From NCBI RefSeq assembly GCF_001017175.1, contig NZ_LCYG01000102.1, positions 1 through 40,245 on the forward strand: 40,245 nt of DNA. The letters are read 5' to 3'. The translations under genes were made by a program, and so were the position numbers. This DNA is from Microvirga vignae (GTDB lineage: Bacteria > Pseudomonadota > Alphaproteobacteria > Rhizobiales > Beijerinckiaceae). The notes below the pieces were generated by a model. That model was not told where the DNA came from, searched no databases, and was given only the letters and a program-made list of their open reading frames with translations. This document shows, in pieces, positions 1 to 9,154 of this stretch. Numbering within the stretch: position 1 is the stretch's first letter; each line of letters begins with the position of its first letter.

Positions 1-15
1 CGAGTAAAACTTCTC

Positions 16-1284
16 ATGCTCCCGTCACCTACAGCCCGGCGGATCGCCATTGTCGTCAAAGGCTTTCCGCGCCTCTCGGAAACCTTCATCGCGCAGGAAA
101 TTCTGGCGCTTCAGGATCGTGGGCTTGATCTCGAAATCTGGTCTCTCCGCCATCCGACCGAGCGGGTCGTCCACCCCATGCACAAGAAGATCAAGGCGCG
201 GGTGACCTATCTGCCGGAATATCTCTACGAGGAGCTGCTGCGCGTTCTCAAAGGTGCGTTCTGGTGCCTTGGGCAGAAAGGCTTTGGCGTGACGATCAAA
301 GCGTTCTGGCGCGATCTCAAGCGGGACGTCACTGCCAACCGTCTGCGCCGATTGGGGCAGGCCTTCGTCATGGCGTGGGAACTGCCCGCCGACGTGAGGC
401 ACCTGCACGTCCACTATCTCCACACGCCCGCCTCCGTCGTGCGCTATGCAGCGCTTCTCACCGGGCGTACCTGGACCTTCTCGGCTCATGCCAAGGATAT
501 CTGGACGACACCCGATTGGGAAAAGCGCGAGAAGATGCAGGAAGCGCTCTGGGGTGTGACCTGCACCGCGCATGGCGTGGAGAACCTGCAGGCACTGTCT
601 TCACCGGATCGCGTCTCGCTCGTCTATCATGGGCTCGACCTATCCCGTTTTCCCGCTCAGCCCGAGAGCCGCCCGGCGCGGGACGGCACCAACCCCATGG
701 ACCCGGTGCGGATCGTATCCGTTGGGCGCGCGGTGGCGAAGAAAGGCTATCGCGATCTGATCCAGGCACTCGCCGCCCTGCCGGGTGATCTGCACTGGCG
801 CTTTGCACATATCGGCGGCGGGGAACTGCTGAGCAGCCTGAAGCAACAGGCGCAACAGGCGGGCATTGCCGACAAGGTCGCATTCCTGGGTCCGAGGGCG
901 CAACCCGACATCATCGCGCTGCTGCGCGAGGCCGATCTCTTCGTGCTGCCGTCCAAGCAAGCGGCCTCCGGCGATCAGGACGGACTGCCGAACGTGATCA
1001 TGGAAGCCGCAAGCCAGGGGCTCGCAATTGTCGCCACGAACTTTGCCGGAATCCCTGAATTCATCCGCGATGGCGTGGAGGGACAGCTCGTTTCACCCGG
1101 CGATTGGGAGGCGTTGTCGAACGCACTCAATCTTCTTGCCCGCGAACCCGAGCGGCGAGAAATTTTCGGTGATGCAGCCTGTCGTCGCCTTCGCCAGGAC
1201 TTCTCCATGGAAGGCGGCATCGATCGGCTGGAGAAGCGCTTTCGTGCTCTTGTCGGCAACCTGAAAGAACCGGAGCCGGTGTGA
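16..1284 (+). CDS. Glycosyltransferase, family 4 / group 1 type (422 aa)
   Basis: This is a GT-B fold glycosyltransferase that probably adds a sugar to an exported or surface glycan at the cytoplasmic side. The N-terminus (IAIVVKGFPRLSETFIAQEI, residues 10-29) has the FPxLSETFI element typical of WcaL-like colanic-acid or exopolysaccharide transferases. The C-terminal half carries the nucleotide-sugar site: the VSVGRAVAKKGY strand-loop near residue 238 and the E-x7-E region around GLPNVIMEAASQG (about residue 325). The gene begins 15 bases into the window, so anything upstream is not visible. It overlaps the next glycosyltransferase by 4 bases, which suggests translational coupling. The fold and class are secure; the donor and acceptor sugars cannot be read from sequence. 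Confidence 0.88.
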   Translation: MLPSPTARRIAIVVKGFPRLSETFIAQEILALQDRGLDLEIWSLRHPTERVVHPMHKKIKARVTYLPEYLYEELLRVLKGAFWCLGQKGFGVTIKAFWRDLKRDVTANRLRRLGQAFVMAWELPADVRHLHVHYLHTPASVVRYAALLTGRTWTFSAHAKDIWTTPDWEKREKMQEALWGVTCTAHGVENLQALSSPDRVSLVYHGLDLSRFPAQPESRPARDGTNPMDPVRIVSVGRAVAKKGYRDLIQALAALPGDLHWRFAHIGGGELLSSLKQQAQQAGIADKVAFLGPRAQPDIIALLREADLFVLPSKQAASGDQDGLPNVIMEAASQGLAIVATNFAGIPEFIRDGVEGQLVSPGDWEALSNALNLLAREPERREIFGDAACRRLRQDFSMEGGIDRLEKRFRALVGNLKEPEPV

Positions 1285-2423
1285 GTGCCAAGAAGCCTGT
1301 CGCGTTCTATGCCCCGCTGAAGAGCCCGAACCACCCACTCCCTTCGGGCGACCGCACCATGGCGCGCCTTCTGATGAGGGCGCTCGACGCGGCAGGATTT
1401 GCGCCGGAGCTCGCCAGCGAGCTGCGAACCCTCGACAGGACCGGCGACAGGCAGGCTCAGGAGAACCTGAAACAGCAATCCCTGGCGGAAGTCTCACGCC
1501 TGATTGTCCATTACAAGAGCCTTCCGGAAGAGCTGCGCCCTCGCCTATGGTTCACCTATCACGTCTATTACAAGGCACCTGATTGGATCGGCCCGCTGGT
1601 GAGCGAAGCTCTCAATATACCCTATGTGATCGCCGAAGGCTCGCGAGCCGCAAAACGCGCGCAAGGGCCCTGGGCTCTCGCCCATGAAGGTGCGGAAGAA
1701 GCGCTCGATCATGCCAATGTAATCTTCGTGATGACGGCCAAGGACCGGGTTGCGCTGGAACAGGCGCATCCGGCTCATCAAATCCTGATCGATTTACCGC
1801 CATTCCTGGATGCTTCGGAATGGCCGCCCCCCTCCTCTCCTCGCAGCGCAAGCGCACCACGCCTTCTCACGGTGGCCATGATGCGCGAAGGTGACAAGCT
1901 CGCCTCCTATCGCATTCTTGCGAGCGCGCTCGAGAAGGTCACGCATCTCTCCTGGTCGCTTGATATCGTTGGCGATGGCGAGGCGCGAGCCGGGATCGAA
2001 CCCCTGTTCGCGCCATTCTTGGGCCGTGTGCGCTTCCATGGGCAGATCGAAAGCAGGAGCGATCTCGCCGCTCTTTATGAAGCGGCCAATCTTTTCGTCT
2101 GGCCCGCCGTCAACGAGGCCTACGGCATGGTGCTGCTGGAGGCGCAGCTCTTCGGCTGTGCCGTGATCGCCGGCAATTTCGGTGGTGTCTCAAGCGTGGT
2201 GGAGCATGGCAGAACAGGCCTGTTGACCTTGCCCGGCGATGCTACAGCTTTCGCGGATGCGACGAGAGGCTTGCTTGAACATCCTGAACGGCTTCGGCAC
2301 CTTGGCGATGAGGCACGCCGCTTTGTGACTATGGAGCGCACCCTCGATGGCACGGCCACGCGGCTACGCGAGGCTTTGTCCCCCCTCACGTCGACAAGAG
2401 GAGCACGAGCTTGCGCGTCCTGA
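1281..2423 (+). CDS. Glycosyltransferase, group 1 (380 aa)
   Basis: This is a second GT-B glycosyltransferase. The N-terminal half begins VAFYAPLKSPNHPLPSGDR, a start seen in family-4 transferases that act on glycans in soil alphaproteobacteria. The C-terminal Rossmann half contains the donor-site segment EAYGMVLLEAQLFGCAVIAG (about residues 281-300) followed by GG and a GRTGLL loop. The start is a GTG inside the GTGA overlap with the preceding gene, and the gene overlaps the next one by 13 bases. The three transferases are therefore almost certainly one transcript acting on one glycan. Substrate is unknown. Confidence 0.86.
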   Translation: MSAKKPVAFYAPLKSPNHPLPSGDRTMARLLMRALDAAGFAPELASELRTLDRTGDRQAQENLKQQSLAEVSRLIVHYKSLPEELRPRLWFTYHVYYKAPDWIGPLVSEALNIPYVIAEGSRAAKRAQGPWALAHEGAEEALDHANVIFVMTAKDRVALEQAHPAHQILIDLPPFLDASEWPPPSSPRSASAPRLLTVAMMREGDKLASYRILASALEKVTHLSWSLDIVGDGEARAGIEPLFAPFLGRVRFHGQIESRSDLAALYEAANLFVWPAVNEAYGMVLLEAQLFGCAVIAGNFGGVSSVVEHGRTGLLTLPGDATAFADATRGLLEHPERLRHLGDEARRFVTMERTLDGTATRLREALSPLTSTRGARACAS

Positions 2424-4336
2424 TCGTCGTCACCCATCTTTTGGGAGCAGGCCATCTCACACGAGCAGCGGCGCTTGCGCGTGCCTTTGCGCAGGAAGGT
2501 CATGAGACCACGCTCGTTTCGGGCGGCGGCCCATCCCGCCCGACGGGCCTCGACGGCATCGCCTTCGTTCAGCTGCCGCCGGTACGCACCATCGGGACGG
2601 ACTTCAGGACGCTGCTCGATGAAGACGGTGCGCCCGTCCACAACTTCCGGCTGGCTGAACGCCGCATCCTTCTTCTTCAGGCATTGAAGGCAACCCGCCC
2701 GGACATCATCGTCACCGAACTCTTTCCCTTCGGTCGCCGGGTGCTGGTGGATGAGTTCATGACGCTCATCAACGAAGCACGGAGGTTGAGTCCACGCCCG
2801 CTCATTCTCTGCTCCATCCGCGACATTCTCGCCTCGCCTTCGAAGCCGGAGCGCATTGAGGAAACGCAGGTACGTGTTCTCGAAAACTATGACGCTGTCC
2901 TCGTTCATGGCGACCCGCAGATCGTACCGCTGGAGGCCACGTGGCCCGTGGACGAGCGCATCCGCCCGCTCATCCACTACACCGGTTATGTCGATGAAAA
3001 CCCAGAACACATTCCGCAGGAAACACGCAATGGCATTCTCGTTTCCGGCGGATCGAGTGCTGCGAGCCTGCCGCTCTACCGCGCTGCCATCGCAGCCGCG
3101 AAAGAGATCACGGATAAGCCTTGGCGGATCCTGATCGGACGCGGCGTTACGGAATCCGACTTCGCGGCTCTTCTCGACAGCGCGCCAGCCCATGTGACGG
3201 TGGAGCGCGCAAGGCCGGATTTCCGCACGTTGCTGGCGCAAGCCGACCTGTCCATCAGCCAGGCGGGCTACAACACGGTGGTGGACCTTCTGCGCAGCGG
3301 CGTCAGATCGGTTCTCGTTCCCTTCGAGGCAGGTCACGAAACCGAACAGCGGCTGCGAGCGGAACGCCTGAAGGTGCTTGGCCTTGCCGAGACCGTCCCT
3401 GAAGCGGACCTGTCGCCCCAGCATCTTACGGAGGCCGTGCGGCTCAGCCTGTCCCGTGCGCCATTGCCGCCCCCTCGCATCAACCTCGACGGGGCACGCC
3501 AGAGCGTTGCTATTGCGGAAAGCCTCGCCCTGGCCCGTCCTGCCCTCCATCGCCCAAATGACTGGTCCGCAGTGGAGCAGGCACTCGCACGGGCCAGGGA
3601 TCGCGGCTGTCCCATCCGCGTCTGGTGGCGCGACGACGATGCGGTGGCCGATACACCCCAGCTCGACCGGCTGCTCTCCTTGAGCCGTCGCTCCAAAGCC
3701 GGCATCGCGCTCGCGGTGATCCCTCATAGTCTAGAAGCGTCGTTGGGCAAGCGCCTGCGGAACGAGAAGGCCGCCTTCGCCCTGGTTCATGGCTGGTCTC
3801 ATGCCAACCACGCTCCCGAAGGACAGAAGAAAGCCGAATTCGGAGCTCACCGGCCCATCGCCACCATGGCTGCGGAAGCTGAGCAAGCCTTGCAGAGGGC
3901 GCGGGAGAAACTGGGCGACACCCTTCTGCCGGTTTTCGTTCCGCCGTGGAACCGGGCCTCGCCCGAGCTGATCCAGCATCTGCCCTCTTCGGGCTTTAGG
4001 GCTCTCTCGACTTTCAATGACCGTAAGGCGACCTTTGCTGTCGAGGGCCTGCTGCAGGTCAACACACATATCGATCCAATCGACTGGCACGGCACGCGAA
4101 GCCTGGCCGATCCGGCTTTCATCATTGCGAGCCTAGCCGCTGCCATCGACCGCCGCATCATCGGCGCGGCGGACCGAGAGGAGCCCATTGGCCTCCTGAC
4201 CCACCACTTGGTTCATGACAACCTCATCTGGTCATTTTGCGAGGAGCTGATGATGCAACTCGGCCATTGGGAGGTTCCCCTTATGCGCCCCGACCAAGCG
4301 TTTTCAGATAGAAACAGGATCACAACCTTGGCTTGA
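2411..4336 (+). CDS. Fusion: MurG-like glycosyltransferase plus polysaccharide deacetylase domain (641 aa)
   Basis: The protein has two domains. Residues 1 to about 375 resemble GT28/MurG-type transferases: an N-terminal GAGHLTRAAALARAF segment and a C-terminal donor site SISQAGYNTVVDLL (from residue 281) followed by a PFEAGHETEQ loop. Residues about 390-620 resemble the NodB polysaccharide deacetylase family. They carry a WRDDDA motif (D408-D410), HGWSHANH with H460, H464 and H467 placed as metal ligands, PPWNR (511-515), and a late LLTHHLVHD motif. The start is a TTG inside the previous gene; the MRVLIVVTHLLGAGH start matches family N-termini. A fusion implies sugar transfer and de-N-acetylation of the same glycan, which is an inference. 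The adjacent transferases support a cell-surface polysaccharide role. Confidence 0.82.
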   Translation: MRVLIVVTHLLGAGHLTRAAALARAFAQEGHETTLVSGGGPSRPTGLDGIAFVQLPPVRTIGTDFRTLLDEDGAPVHNFRLAERRILLLQALKATRPDIIVTELFPFGRRVLVDEFMTLINEARRLSPRPLILCSIRDILASPSKPERIEETQVRVLENYDAVLVHGDPQIVPLEATWPVDERIRPLIHYTGYVDENPEHIPQETRNGILVSGGSSAASLPLYRAAIAAAKEITDKPWRILIGRGVTESDFAALLDSAPAHVTVERARPDFRTLLAQADLSISQAGYNTVVDLLRSGVRSVLVPFEAGHETEQRLRAERLKVLGLAETVPEADLSPQHLTEAVRLSLSRAPLPPPRINLDGARQSVAIAESLALARPALHRPNDWSAVEQALARARDRGCPIRVWWRDDDAVADTPQLDRLLSLSRRSKAGIALAVIPHSLEASLGKRLRNEKAAFALVHGWSHANHAPEGQKKAEFGAHRPIATMAAEAEQALQRAREKLGDTLLPVFVPPWNRASPELIQHLPSSGFRALSTFNDRKATFAVEGLLQVNTHIDPIDWHGTRSLADPAFIIASLAAAIDRRIIGAADREEPIGLLTHHLVHDNLIWSFCEELMMQLGHWEVPLMRPDQAFSDRNRITTLA

Positions 4337-4368
4337 TGCGTTATGATGAGAATCCGTTGGAGACACTC

Positions 4369-6234
4369 ATGGAAGCGCCGCTCCTGTCGATCCGTCAGCT
4401 GACGGTCGATTTTCATACCGATACTGGAGACTTCCGGGCGGTGGACGGCCTGACCTTCGACATCCCGAAGGGCAGGACCGTGGCGCTCGTGGGGGAATCC
4501 GGCTCCGGCAAGTCGGTGACCGCCCAGGCCATTCTCCAGATCCTCTCGAAGAAGGCGCGGATCACCGGCGGTTCGATCATCTTCAACGATCCTGCGCTTC
4601 AGGCCCCTGTCGACATCGCGGCCCTCAAGCCCGAGGGTGAGGCCATGCACCTGCTTCGCGGTGGGCGCATCGCCATGATTTTCCAGGAGCCGATGACCTC
4701 TCTCTCGCCGCTCCACACCATCGGCGACCAGATTTCGGAGGCGCTCCTGATCCATGCGGATGTCAGCAAGGACGAGGCGCTTCAGCGCACCATGGAGGTG
4801 CTGGCGCGCGTCGGTTTCCCCGATCCGAAGCGGGCGCTTCGCACCTATCCCTTTGAGCTTTCCGGCGGTCTTCGCCAACGCGCCATGATCGCCATGGCGC
4901 TGATTACGCGCCCATCTCTTCTGATCGCCGACGAGCCGACCACGGCCCTCGACGTGACGACGCAGGCACAGATCCTTGATCTGATCAAGGAGCTTCAGGC
5001 CGAGACTGGCATGTCGGTGCTGCTGATCACGCATGATCTCGGCGTGGTCGCGAACGTGGCTGACGATGTGGTCGTCATGTACCGCGGTCGGATCATGGAG
5101 GCAGGCTCCCGCGAAGAGATCTTCCGCCATGCGCAGCATCCCTATCTGCAGGCGCTCATGCGTGCCGTGCCGCGCTTCGCGATGGCGGAAAACGAGCGTT
5201 TGACTCCGATCCGCGAAGTGAAGAGCGCAACGCTCGCAAGAGTCCATGCGCCTGAGCGGCCGCAACCCCAAGGCCCCATTCTCAAGGCCGAAGGTTTGAC
5301 GAAGTGCTTCACACTCCGCTCCGGCCGGCTCTTCGGCAAGCCGAGGATGATCCGTGCCGTGAACGAGGTCGATCTCGAACTCCCCACCGGCAAGACGCTG
5401 GGGCTGGTGGGTGAATCCGGCTGCGGTAAGACCACCGTATCGAAGATGATCATGCGTGCGCTCGAGCCCGATGCAGGGCGCGTGCTGTTCGATGACGGCA
5501 CAGGACCGAGAGACGTTCATCGCCTCGAGGGCGAGGACCTGACGGACTATCGCCGCTCGGTGCAATTCATCTTTCAGGATCCGTTCTCGTCGCTCAACCC
5601 GCGCATGACGGTCTACGAGACCCTGACCGAGCCCTTGCGCATACACAACATCGGCACGCCGGACGAGCGCTATCAGCGCGTCAAGCAACTGCTCGACATG
5701 GTGGGGCTCGATCAGCGCTCGCTGAGGCGCTATCCACATTCCTTCTCCGGCGGTCAGCGCCAGCGTCTGGGCATCGCACGCGCACTCGCCCTGGAGCCGC
5801 GTGTGCTGTTGTGCGACGAGCCGGTCTCCGCCCTCGATGTGTCCGTGCAGGCGCAGGTTCTGAATCTGCTGAAAGATCTGCAATCGGCTCTTGGGCTGTC
5901 TTACCTCTTCGTGTCCCACAATCTCGCGGTGGTGGATTACATTGCGGATACCATCGCGGTGATGTGCCGGGGCTATATCGTCGAGGAAGCGCCGAAATCC
6001 TCCCTCTTCCGCAATCCGGTGCATCCCTACACGCAGGCGCTTCTCGCTGCAGTACCGGACCCGGACATCGATCGTCCCCTCGATTTCGCGAAGCTGCGGA
6101 CAGACCGGTTCTCCAATCCGGCCGAATGGCCCGAGCCGTTCCGCATTCCGGATGGCGAGTTCGGCGTGATGAAGGAGATCGAGCCCGGCCACAAAATTCG
6201 GATGGGCCGCGTGACGACGCAGGAGGCGGCATGA
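4369..6234 (+). CDS. ABC transporter double ATP-binding protein, peptide/nickel type (YejF/DppDF-like, 621 aa)
   Basis: Two complete nucleotide-binding domains lie in one chain and energise the importer encoded just downstream. NBD1 has Walker A GESGSGKS (residues about 43-50), signature LSGGLRQR (from 164) and Walker B LLIADEP. NBD2 has GESGCGKT (about 348-355), signature FSGGQRQR and LLCDEP. Each NBD is followed by the oligopeptide-type C-terminal extension with an HPYxQAL motif. I chose ATG 4369 because it has GGAG six bases upstream. In-frame TTG 4333 and ATG 4336 overlap the previous stop codon and would add 12 or 11 residues. The stop overlaps the next gene's start. The fused-ATPase architecture is the one found in YejF-type peptide or microcin C importers; the true substrate is unknown. 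Confidence 0.92.
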   Translation: MEAPLLSIRQLTVDFHTDTGDFRAVDGLTFDIPKGRTVALVGESGSGKSVTAQAILQILSKKARITGGSIIFNDPALQAPVDIAALKPEGEAMHLLRGGRIAMIFQEPMTSLSPLHTIGDQISEALLIHADVSKDEALQRTMEVLARVGFPDPKRALRTYPFELSGGLRQRAMIAMALITRPSLLIADEPTTALDVTTQAQILDLIKELQAETGMSVLLITHDLGVVANVADDVVVMYRGRIMEAGSREEIFRHAQHPYLQALMRAVPRFAMAENERLTPIREVKSATLARVHAPERPQPQGPILKAEGLTKCFTLRSGRLFGKPRMIRAVNEVDLELPTGKTLGLVGESGCGKTTVSKMIMRALEPDAGRVLFDDGTGPRDVHRLEGEDLTDYRRSVQFIFQDPFSSLNPRMTVYETLTEPLRIHNIGTPDERYQRVKQLLDMVGLDQRSLRRYPHSFSGGQRQRLGIARALALEPRVLLCDEPVSALDVSVQAQVLNLLKDLQSALGLSYLFVSHNLAVVDYIADTIAVMCRGYIVEEAPKSSLFRNPVHPYTQALLAAVPDPDIDRPLDFAKLRTDRFSNPAEWPEPFRIPDGEFGVMKEIEPGHKIRMGRVTTQEAA

Positions 6235-8138
6235 TGGTCTGGTTGCAAATAAAGCCTCGGGTGCTGGCCGTTGTATGCAGCCTTCTTGCGCTGCCGGTTG
6301 CCGCACAGGACTTGCAGGAAACGCCGTTCTTCAAGGACAACGCCGCGAATATCCCGCCTATCGCCGAGCGCCTCCCATCGGCACCGCTCGTGATTGAGGC
6401 TCAAGGCCAGCAAGGCGGAGATATCGTGACGCTCGTCCCCCGCGCCCGCGATATCCGCTATATCTCGACCTATTCCTATACGCGCCTCGTCGGCTACGAC
6501 AAAAACCTGCAACTCCAGTCCGATTTGCTCGAAAAATTCGATAATCAGGATGACAAGGTATTCACCTTTACCCTGCGCGCAGGTCATCGCTGGTCTGACG
6601 GCACACCCTTCACGACGGAAGACTTCCGCTACTATTGGGAAGACATCGCGCACAACAAGGATCTATCGCCCGCAGGCCCTCCCGAATTCATGCTGGCGGA
6701 TGGAAAGCCGCCACGCTTCGAAATCATCGACGAGCGGACAGTCCGTTACACCTGGGATAAGCCTAACCCACGTTTCCTGCCGCAGCTCGCAGGTGCGCTC
6801 GATCCCGCCATCTATAGAGCCTCGAAATATCTCAAGCAGTTCCACGCGAAATATGCCGACAAGGCCGCCTTGGAGGAAAAGGCGAAACAGCAGAAGCTGA
6901 AATCCTGGGCAGCCCTTCATAACCGCATGGACGACATGAAGGAGCAGACGAACCCTGATCTGCCGACCCTCATGCCATGGCGCGTGACAAACGCAGCCCC
7001 TGCGAACCGCTTCGTCTTCGAGCGCAACCCCTATTACCACCGCATCGATAAACAGGGGCACCAGCTTCCCTATATCGACCGCATCATCATGGACGTGTCC
7101 GCCGGCGGCCTCTTCGCCGCCAAGGCGAATGCCGGCGAAACGGACCTTCTGTTCCGCGGTCTTTCCATGGGCGACATTCCGGTGCTGAAAGAGGGCGAGA
7201 GAGTCCACGGCTACAAGACCCTGATCTGGCCCTATGCACGCGGCACGGAGCTGGCGCTTTATCCCAATCTCAATGTGGTTGATCCTGTCTGGCGCCAGCT
7301 CAATCGCGATGTCCGCTTCCGCCGCGCCCTGTCGCTCGGTATCGATCGCAAGACCTTGAACAACGCCCTGCTCTTCGGCCTCGGCACCGAAGGCAACAAC
7401 ACAGTGGTGCCTGAAAGCCCCCTCTTCTCAGAAGACCTGCGCACGCTGAATGCGCAATACGATCCGGCTCAAGCCTCGCGGCTTCTCGATGAGATCGGCC
7501 TGACGAAGCGCAACGGCGCAGGCTTCCGCCTGCTGCCGGATGGGCGCGAGCTCGAGATCATCGTCGAGACGGATGGCGAGAGCAGCCTCGTGGTGGATGG
7601 GCTGACCCTCATCAGCGAGTTCTGGCGTGAGATCGGCGTGAGGCTTTTCGTAAAGCCGCAGGACCGCACGGTTTTGCGCAACCGCGCTTTCGCAGGACTC
7701 ACCGTGATGGTGGCTGCCCCCGGCTTCGACAACGCCATCCCCACTGCCATCATGCCGCCAACGGAATTCGCCCCCATGCGTCAGGACAATTACTCCTGGC
7801 CGAAATGGGGCCAATACGTCGAGACCAAGGGTATGAACGGCGAGGCTATCGATTTGCCTGAAGCCAAGCGCCTTTCGGAGCTCTATGACACCTGGATGGC
7901 GACCGGCGATGAGGCCGTGCAGGACAGGGTATGGCGGGAGATGCTGCACAACCACGCCGAGAACCAATGGGTGATCGGCACGGTGGCCGGTGCTCTGCAG
8001 CCCATCGTGGTTCGCAACGGCCTGCAGGGGCTGCCGCCGAAGGCGCTTTACAGTTGGGAGCCCACGGCCATGCTCGGCCTCTACCGGGTCGACGAAATCT
8101 ACTGGAACAAGGCCGCCAGCAAAGAGGCCCGCCGATGA
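6231..8138 (+). CDS. ABC transporter extracellular solute-binding protein, family 5 (635 aa)
   Basis: This is the periplasmic ligand-binding subunit of the importer. A signal peptide is visible (positively charged start, then VLAVVCSLLALPVAAQ, with likely cleavage after AAQ near residue 26). The mature part has SBP_bac_5 hallmarks: the FTLRAGHRWSDGTPFTTEDF segment, an early YSYTRLVGYDKN strand and a long C-terminal lobe. At about 600 mature residues it is longer than DppA/OppA and closer to YejA-type proteins. ATG 6231 forms an ATGA overlap with the ATPase stop; ATG 6234 is equally possible and has better spacing (7 bases) from AGGAGG at 6221-6226. An upstream open frame from 5811 is only the shadow of the ATPase gene. 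Family 5 binds peptides, glycosides or metals. Confidence 0.92.
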   Translation: MMVWLQIKPRVLAVVCSLLALPVAAQDLQETPFFKDNAANIPPIAERLPSAPLVIEAQGQQGGDIVTLVPRARDIRYISTYSYTRLVGYDKNLQLQSDLLEKFDNQDDKVFTFTLRAGHRWSDGTPFTTEDFRYYWEDIAHNKDLSPAGPPEFMLADGKPPRFEIIDERTVRYTWDKPNPRFLPQLAGALDPAIYRASKYLKQFHAKYADKAALEEKAKQQKLKSWAALHNRMDDMKEQTNPDLPTLMPWRVTNAAPANRFVFERNPYYHRIDKQGHQLPYIDRIIMDVSAGGLFAAKANAGETDLLFRGLSMGDIPVLKEGERVHGYKTLIWPYARGTELALYPNLNVVDPVWRQLNRDVRFRRALSLGIDRKTLNNALLFGLGTEGNNTVVPESPLFSEDLRTLNAQYDPAQASRLLDEIGLTKRNGAGFRLLPDGRELEIIVETDGESSLVVDGLTLISEFWREIGVRLFVKPQDRTVLRNRAFAGLTVMVAAPGFDNAIPTAIMPPTEFAPMRQDNYSWPKWGQYVETKGMNGEAIDLPEAKRLSELYDTWMATGDEAVQDRVWREMLHNHAENQWVIGTVAGALQPIVVRNGLQGLPPKALYSWEPTAMLGLYRVDEIYWNKAASKEARR

Positions 8139-9154
8139 TCCGCTTTCTGTTGCGTCGCCTCTTCACCATGGCCGTCACGCTCGTCATCATCTCGGCGCTG
8201 GTGTTCTTCATCATCAAGTTGCCACCGGGGGACTTCCTCTCCAACCTGATCTACGAGCTGCGCGCGCAGAACGACAACGCCTCCATTACCAAGGCCGAAT
8301 TCCTGATCAAGCAATACGCTCTCGACCGACCGGCCTGGGAGCAGTACCTGATCTGGATTGGGGTGATCCCCGGGCCCAACGGCTTCTCCGGCCTGCTGCA
8401 GGGCGATTGGGGATGGTCGTTCGAATATGACAAGCCCGTCGCGGACGTGGTGGGCGACGCCTTGTGGCTGACACTTCTCGTCAATCTCGCGGTGGTGATC
8501 TTCATCCACATTGTCTCGATCCCGATCGCGATATACTCGGCCACCCGGCAATATTCGATTGGCGATTATCTGGCGACCTTCATCGGCTATATCGGGCTTG
8601 CGACACCGAGTTTCCTGCTCGCCCTCATCCTGCTCTATTACCTGAACCGCTGGTTCGGCGTTTCCATCGGCGGCCTCTACGATGCGAAATTCGCGGGCGA
8701 GCCCTGGGACTGGCCCAAGATCCAATCCTTCCTCGCACATCTCATCGTGCCGACCATCGTGATCGGACTCGCCGGAACGGCTTCCATGATCCGACGGATG
8801 CGTGCGAACCTGCTCGATGAACTCGGCAGGCAATATTACGTGACGGCAAAAGCGAAGGGACTTGGGCCCACGAAGGCCCTCTTGAAATATCCCTTCCGCA
8901 TGTCGCTCAATCCCTTCATCGCGGATATCGGCAACCTTCTGCCGCATCTCGTCTCTGGCTCGGTGCTGGTCTCGCTGGTGTTGAGCCTGCCGACAGTCGG
9001 CCCGATCCTGCTGAGCGCCTTGAAGAACCAGGATCAGTTCCTCGCCGGCTTCATCCTGATGTTCGTCGCGGTGCTCACCGTGGTCGGCATGCTGATTTCC
9101 GACCTGCTTCTCGCCTGGATCGATCCGCGGATCCGCATGGGAGGTGGGCGATGA
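8135..9154 (+). CDS. ABC transporter permease, DppB/YejB type (339 aa)
   Basis: This is an inner-membrane permease of the peptide/nickel importer. MIRFLLRRLFTMAVTLVII gives the typical first membrane helix, followed by a periplasmic stretch with LDRPAWEQYLIW. About five more membrane segments follow. The cytoplasmic coupling motif appears as RRMRANLLDELGRQYYVTAKAKGL, with the EAA-like loop continuing into KALLKYPFRMSLNP. The start ATG 8135 overlaps the preceding stop (ATGA), and the gene ends in an ATGA overlap with the second permease. The longer open frame beginning near 7931 runs inside the binding-protein gene and is not a better start. The family assignment is firm. Confidence 0.92.
   Translation: MIRFLLRRLFTMAVTLVIISALVFFIIKLPPGDFLSNLIYELRAQNDNASITKAEFLIKQYALDRPAWEQYLIWIGVIPGPNGFSGLLQGDWGWSFEYDKPVADVVGDALWLTLLVNLAVVIFIHIVSIPIAIYSATRQYSIGDYLATFIGYIGLATPSFLLALILLYYLNRWFGVSIGGLYDAKFAGEPWDWPKIQSFLAHLIVPTIVIGLAGTASMIRRMRANLLDELGRQYYVTAKAKGLGPTKALLKYPFRMSLNPFIADIGNLLPHLVSGSVLVSLVLSLPTVGPILLSALKNQDQFLAGFILMFVAVLTVVGMLISDLLLAWIDPRIRMGGGR

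Noticed and set aside
2120..3727. A 535-codon open frame on the minus strand
   Set aside because: It is antisense to two convincing glycosyltransferase genes, with an arginine-rich composition and no recognisable domain.
4213..6306. A 697-codon open frame on the minus strand
   Set aside because: It lies wholly opposite the ABC ATPase gene, has no family motif and arises from the GC-rich codon pattern of the real gene.
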